Assembly: GCF_015554145.1 (NCBI RefSeq)
Contig: NZ_JADNHZ010000005.1
Location: 1-64,000, forward strand
Origin: Collinsella aerofaciens
GTDB taxonomy: Bacteria; Actinomycetota; Coriobacteriia; Coriobacteriales; Coriobacteriaceae
Direction of reading: 5' to 3'
Length of the DNA: 64,000 nucleotides
Positions 61,114-64,000 of this stretch are shown piece by piece (position 1 is the stretch's first letter; each line of letters opens with the position of its first letter). The translations under genes and the position numbers were made by a program. The notes below the pieces were generated by a model. The model was not told the origin of the DNA and did no database searches. It was given only the letters and a program-made list of their open reading frames with translations.

Positions 61114-61695
61114 ATGTCGATGAAGTCGTTGTTGCTGCATGCGTGCTGTGCACCATGCTCGCTTGAGCCGGTTCGCCTGCTGCGCGAGGAGGGGTTTGAG
61201 CCCACGATTTGCTGGACCAATCCCAATATTCAACCGCGCGATGAATGGCGGCGGCGTCTGGACGAGCTGCGCCGGTGGTGTGCCGATGGCGACATCGAGC
61301 TCATCGAGGCGGGGGAGGACCGCGAGCGCTGGGAGGCCGGCGTGGCCCCGCTGGGTGCCGATCGGCCCCGTCGCTGTCGCTCGTGCTATGCCTTGCGCTT
61401 GGCCGAGGCATGCCGCGTGGCCCAGGAGCGCGGGTTTGAGTTTGTGGGCACGACGCTCGCCGTCTCGCCGTATCAGCTGTTCGATACCTGCAATGACGTG
61501 CTTGAGCGTTTGGCGGCCGCCCATGGGCTCACCCCGGTGATTCGCGATTTTCGCCCGTACTACCCCGAGGCTACGCGCCGCTCGCGCGAGCTGGGCATGT
61601 ATCGGCAGAACTATTGCGGCTGCCGTTTCTCGGCGGTCGAGGCGGCCATGGATCGCGCCCGCATCCGCGACGAGCGCAAAGCCGCCAAAAAGTAG
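61114..61695 (+). CDS. queH: Epoxyqueuosine reductase QueH
   Basis: This 193-residue protein of the former DUF208 family performs the last step of queuosine synthesis in tRNA, reducing epoxyqueuosine without cobalamin. It carries the Fe-S and non-heme metal cysteines: HACCAPCS (Cys11, 12, 15), RRCRSCYALRL (about 85-88) and the C-terminal NYCGCRFS (about 171). GTTLAVSPYQ and DFRPYYPEATRRSRELGMYRQ are conserved blocks. ATG 61114 lies in a GGGACGGGG stretch that probably serves as the ribosome site; ATG 61120 is possible. queA follows 64 bases later. Confidence 0.93.
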   Translation: MSMKSLLLHACCAPCSLEPVRLLREEGFEPTICWTNPNIQPRDEWRRRLDELRRWCADGDIELIEAGEDRERWEAGVAPLGADRPRRCRSCYALRLAEACRVAQERGFEFVGTTLAVSPYQLFDTCNDVLERLAAAHGLTPVIRDFRPYYPEATRRSRELGMYRQNYCGCRFSAVEAAMDRARIRDERKAAKK

Positions 61696-61759
61696 TTCAT
61701 TTGGGACGTCAGCCTGCTAGGATGTAGAGCGGACTTTAGCTATATAAGGAGTATCCGAC

Positions 61760-62977
61760 GTGTCTATGCGTACCGATGATTTTGACTACAACCTTCCTGA
61801 GGAACTGATTGCCCAGGCTCCTGCCGAGCCGCGCGACTCCTGCCGCCTGCTGGTGGTGGATCGCAAAGGCTCCCAGGCGGGGAAGCCGCTGGAGCACGGC
61901 GGTACCGTTGAGCACCGCATCTTCCGCGACATCATCGACTATATCGAGCCGGGCGATGTGCTCGTCATCAACAAGACGCGTGTGATGCCGGCCCGCCTGA
62001 TCGGTCGCAAAGCCGGCTCGGGTGGCGTGGTCGAGACGCTGCTGCTCAAGCGCCGTGAGGATGTTGACCCGCTGGGCCACGTTTGGGAGTGCCTGGTCAA
62101 GCCGGGTAAGCGCCTGAAGCCCGGTGCTCAGATTGAGTATCGCGCCGGTGGCGCCCATGCGCCCGAGGGGGCTCCCGTGGTGCTGACGGCCGAGGTCATC
62201 GACTTTGTCACCGATAGCCGCGGAGGCCGTCTGGTGCGCTTTGAGCCGGCCGGCTGCAATGCCGCCGGCGAGCCGCGCACGCTCGACGAGGCCATTCATG
62301 CTGCCGGTCACGTGCCGCTGCCGCCCTACATTACCGATTACGAGGGCGATCCCGAGAAGTACCAGACCGTCTACGCCATGAAGGAGGAGCACTCGGCTGC
62401 CGCTCCTACGGCGGGTCTGCACTTTACCCCCGAGCTCATGGCCGCTATCGAGGCCAAGGGCGCGAAGTTTGCCGCCGTCGAGCTCGAGGTGGGTATTGAT
62501 ACCTTCCGTCTGGTGGAGGAGGACGACCCCACGCAGCACGTCATGCACACCGAGCGCTACCACGTGTCACAGGAGGTTGTCGACGCCGTGCATAAGGCGA
62601 AGGCCGAGGGGCACCGCGTGATCGCCGTCGGCACCACCGCAGTACGCTCGCTCGAGAGCGCCTTTGACGCTGAGGCACCGGTGTCCGATCCGGCCGTGAC
62701 GGCGCGCTATTTTGAGGGCCGCGAGGACGGGGCCGATACACTTGGCCGCGGTGACATCGTGGTGCGCGAGAACGCCACGACGCAGCTCTACCTCATGCCC
62801 GGATCGACCTATCACGTGGTCGACGCGCTGATCACAAACTTCCACGTGCCGCGCTCCACGCTCATGATGCTCGTGAGCGCGCTTGCCACCCGCGACCAGA
62901 TCATGGATGCCTACGCCGCTGCTATCGAAGAGCGCTACCGCTTCTTCAGCTTTGGCGACGCGATGCTCATTTGTTAG
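61760..62977 (+). CDS. queA: S-adenosylmethionine:tRNA ribosyltransferase-isomerase QueA
   Basis: This 405-residue enzyme transfers and isomerises the ribosyl part of SAM onto preQ1-tRNA, giving the epoxyqueuosine that QueH reduces. The start MSMRTDDFDYNLPEELIAQAPAEPRDSCRLLVV is typical, and later come VINKTRVMPARL, HVPLPPYI, APTAGLHFTPEL, VGIDTFRLV and LITNFHVPRSTLMMLVSAL. It is 40-50 residues longer than E. coli QueA because of several loops (GGAHAPEGAP, FEGREDGADTLGRG). GTG 61760 is preferred, as AAGGAG lies 8 bases upstream; ATG 61766 is the alternative. The preQ1 source genes and tgt are not in the window. Confidence 0.95.
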   Translation: MSMRTDDFDYNLPEELIAQAPAEPRDSCRLLVVDRKGSQAGKPLEHGGTVEHRIFRDIIDYIEPGDVLVINKTRVMPARLIGRKAGSGGVVETLLLKRREDVDPLGHVWECLVKPGKRLKPGAQIEYRAGGAHAPEGAPVVLTAEVIDFVTDSRGGRLVRFEPAGCNAAGEPRTLDEAIHAAGHVPLPPYITDYEGDPEKYQTVYAMKEEHSAAAPTAGLHFTPELMAAIEAKGAKFAAVELEVGIDTFRLVEEDDPTQHVMHTERYHVSQEVVDAVHKAKAEGHRVIAVGTTAVRSLESAFDAEAPVSDPAVTARYFEGREDGADTLGRGDIVVRENATTQLYLMPGSTYHVVDALITNFHVPRSTLMMLVSALATRDQIMDAYAAAIEERYRFFSFGDAMLIC

Positions 62978-63003
62978 TTACGCGGTTCTACGAACCGCGT
63001 AAC
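62977..63003. repeat. Perfect hairpin at the end of queA
   Basis: GTTACGCGGTTC and GAACCGCGTAAC are perfect 12-base arms around TAC, starting on the last base of the stop codon. There is no T-run. Confidence 0.7.
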
Positions 63004-63016
63004 CAGTTGACGCTGC

Positions 63017-63114
63017 AAACGCCCCTAAGCGGCAATCTGACGTTCAATCGTCGGGCATGACCAGAAGGTCAATGCCCTCCTCTTTCACGTCACCTTGCTC
63101 GCTTAGGGGCGTTT
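63017..63114. repeat. Palindromic element with a nested hairpin
   Basis: AAACGCCCCTAAGCG (63017-63031) and CGCTTAGGGGCGTTT (63100-63114) are perfect arms. Inside lies GGGCATGACC-AGA-AGGTCAATGCCC (63053-63077). Confidence 0.65.
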
Positions 63115-63137
63115 TCGCTGACTTTGCCAAAGCATCG

Positions 63138-63176
63138 GCAGGTACTCATTGGTGACGTACTTAAATGAGTGCCTGC
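63138..63176. repeat. Hairpin with 13-base arms
   Basis: GCAGGTACTCATT and AATGAGTGCCTGC pair with one mismatch around a 13-base loop. Confidence 0.55.
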
Positions 63177-63179
63177 AGA

Positions 63180-63250
63180 ATGAGAGTGGATAATCTCCCG
63201 TTTTTGGCCTGCTTGGGGGCTCAAAGTGGGAGATTATCCACTCTCGTCAT
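63180..63250. repeat. Palindrome with 18-base perfect arms
   Basis: GAGAGTGGATAATCTCCC on the left and GGGAGATTATCCACTCTC on the right are perfect inverted arms separated by 28 bases. Confidence 0.65.
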
Positions 63251-63260
63251 TGGGCTAGTC

Positions 63261-63309
63261 GTTGGGGACGTTCTTGTTTGACTAGTCGTTTAAGAACGTC
63301 CCCAATGAC
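63261..63309. repeat. REP-like palindrome with GTTGGGGACGTTCTT arms
   Basis: GTTGGGGACGTTCTT (63261-63275) and AAGAACGTCCCCAATGAC (63292-63309) are inverted arms. The TTGGGGACG core recurs at 5794 and 6971. It touches the stop codon of the leftward gene. Confidence 0.6.
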
Positions 63310-64000
63310 TACTTGCTTGCGAACAGCCAGACTAGGATGATCGCCAGGATTGCGGCGACGATGCAGACGATGGCGCCGGTGAATTTGATGCGTGAGTCGC
63401 GGGTGCGCTCTCGTACGTCGTCTTCGGCGGCCTCGAGCTGGGCGACTTCTCGCTCGGTCTCGGCGTGTTCGGCTTTGTCTCGGGCCAAGGATCCTGCAAG
63501 CGACTCAGTGATCTCTGGGTGGTCGTGCACTTCGGTCGCCTGTTCGATGATCGACTGCGCATGTGCGGCATCTGCTTGGGCGTTGGCGATGCTCTGCTCC
63601 TGGTCGCGGCGTGCCTTGTCCTCGGCAGTGATCTTCTCGTGCAGTTCGCGCTGACGAGTCGCGGCGGCTGTCTTCGCCGTCTGCAGCTCGTCGCGCGCGG
63701 CATCGGCTTCGGTCGTCACGGCTTGGTGCGCGCGTTTTGCGTCGGCGATAGGGGCTTGAGCCTGCTCGACGGCCTGCTCGGCTGCGGCAAGCGAGTGCTC
63801 AAGGTCGGCGGTGATGCGCGGGACATCTTCTTCGGCTTTACGCAGGGCATCTGCCGTGTCGGAAATCTGCATCGAGAGCTCGCTGGTGCGCACCGTATAG
63901 TTGGCGGGATTTGCCGAGGGATTGCGTTGCAGCTCGGCATACTCATGGCGCAGCGTCTCGAGCTGGGCGCGCGTGGCGTCGACGGTTTGTTGTGCGGCCG
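63309..64000 (-). CDS. Coiled-coil protein with a C-terminal membrane anchor (partial)
   Basis: The frame is open from the window edge to TAG 63309-63311, giving the last 230 residues of a longer protein. It is almost entirely helical and rich in Ala, Glu, Gln, Asp and Arg with heptad character (RAQLETLRHEYAELQRNPS..., ARDELQTAKTAAATRQRELH, EREVAQLEAAEDDVRERTRD). It ends in one membrane helix (IVCIVAAILAIILVWLF) and ASK. The real start is beyond 64000. The zinc-ribbon-plus-coiled-coil proteins common in Coriobacteriia look like this, but the N-terminus is not visible. No function is assigned. Confidence 0.7.
   Translation of the reverse strand, partial: AAQQTVDATRAQLETLRHEYAELQRNPSANPANYTVRTSELSMQISDTADALRKAEEDVPRITADLEHSLAAAEQAVEQAQAPIADAKRAHQAVTTEADAARDELQTAKTAAATRQRELHEKITAEDKARRDQEQSIANAQADAAHAQSIIEQATEVHDHPEITESLAGSLARDKAEHAETEREVAQLEAAEDDVRERTRDSRIKFTGAIVCIVAAILAIILVWLFASK

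Noticed and set aside
1-64000. tRNA and rRNA genes
   Set aside because: No T-arm GGTTCGAxTCC with a matching acceptor stem and no rRNA-like stretch was recognised; a tRNAscan run would settle this.

Overview
The window is GC-rich chromosomal DNA with dense, codon-biased genes on both strands and strong purine-rich ribosome binding sites. The gene set (AddAB, RuvCAB, superoxide reductase, formyltetrahydrofolate synthetase with FchA/FolD, class III fructose bisphosphatase, LAxTG-type surface anchoring, many DUFs of gut actinobacteria) points to a Coriobacteriia member, most likely Collinsella. The genus is inferred from overall gene content, not from a marker gene. No rRNA, tRNA or CRISPR array was found.

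Layout. 1-77 is the right end of an IS3-family element whose left part lies outside the window. 333-6911 holds an M42 aminopeptidase, an HTH-HipA-like kinase fusion, mnmA, a divergent cysK/Rrf2-regulator pair, a small YvlD-like membrane protein and a YerC/TrpR-like regulator. 7133-13912 is the addBA recombination nuclease operon. 14049-15861 has a DUF3284 gene and an MFS transporter broken by one in-frame stop. 16102-23398 holds dnaE and a SWIM/SNF2 helicase. 23549-30172 carries superoxide reductase, a degenerate NAD synthetase-like protein, ruvCAB behind an SOS box, and fhs. 30352-39962 is mostly envelope genes: a PASTA-like membrane protein, a CDF transporter, a double zinc-ribbon protein, a YhcG-type nuclease, a wall-anchored PI-PLC and two paralogous lipoproteins. 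40339-41828 is fchA-folD. 41862-42100 is an AT-rich palindromic element. 42183-45994 holds a C69 dipeptidase, a phasin-like protein and a UbiB-family kinase.

The most striking locus is 46110-51115. A cobalamin riboswitch precedes two overlapping genes for surface proteins with transcobalamin-like (DUF4430) domains. The first has four such domains, a PQQ-type propeller, an InlB-type repeat, a Lys/Ser/Asp-rich wall-spanning stretch and a C-terminal membrane segment. The second is a membrane-tethered protein with a single domain. I read this as a candidate Gram-positive surface system for capturing corrinoids.

51275-64000 holds two GtrA paralogs, fbp, degV, an unassigned barrel-like protein, a 56-residue membrane peptide, an RNA m5C methyltransferase, a divergent metG, a DUF3267 protein, the queuosine genes queH-queA, a row of five palindromes and a partial coiled-coil membrane protein. 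Links between genes: Fhs, FchA and a FolD lacking its catalytic lysine form a split one-carbon pathway. QueA and QueH are consecutive queuosine steps. The Rrf2 regulator probably controls cysK. AddAB and SOS-controlled RuvCAB serve recombination repair.
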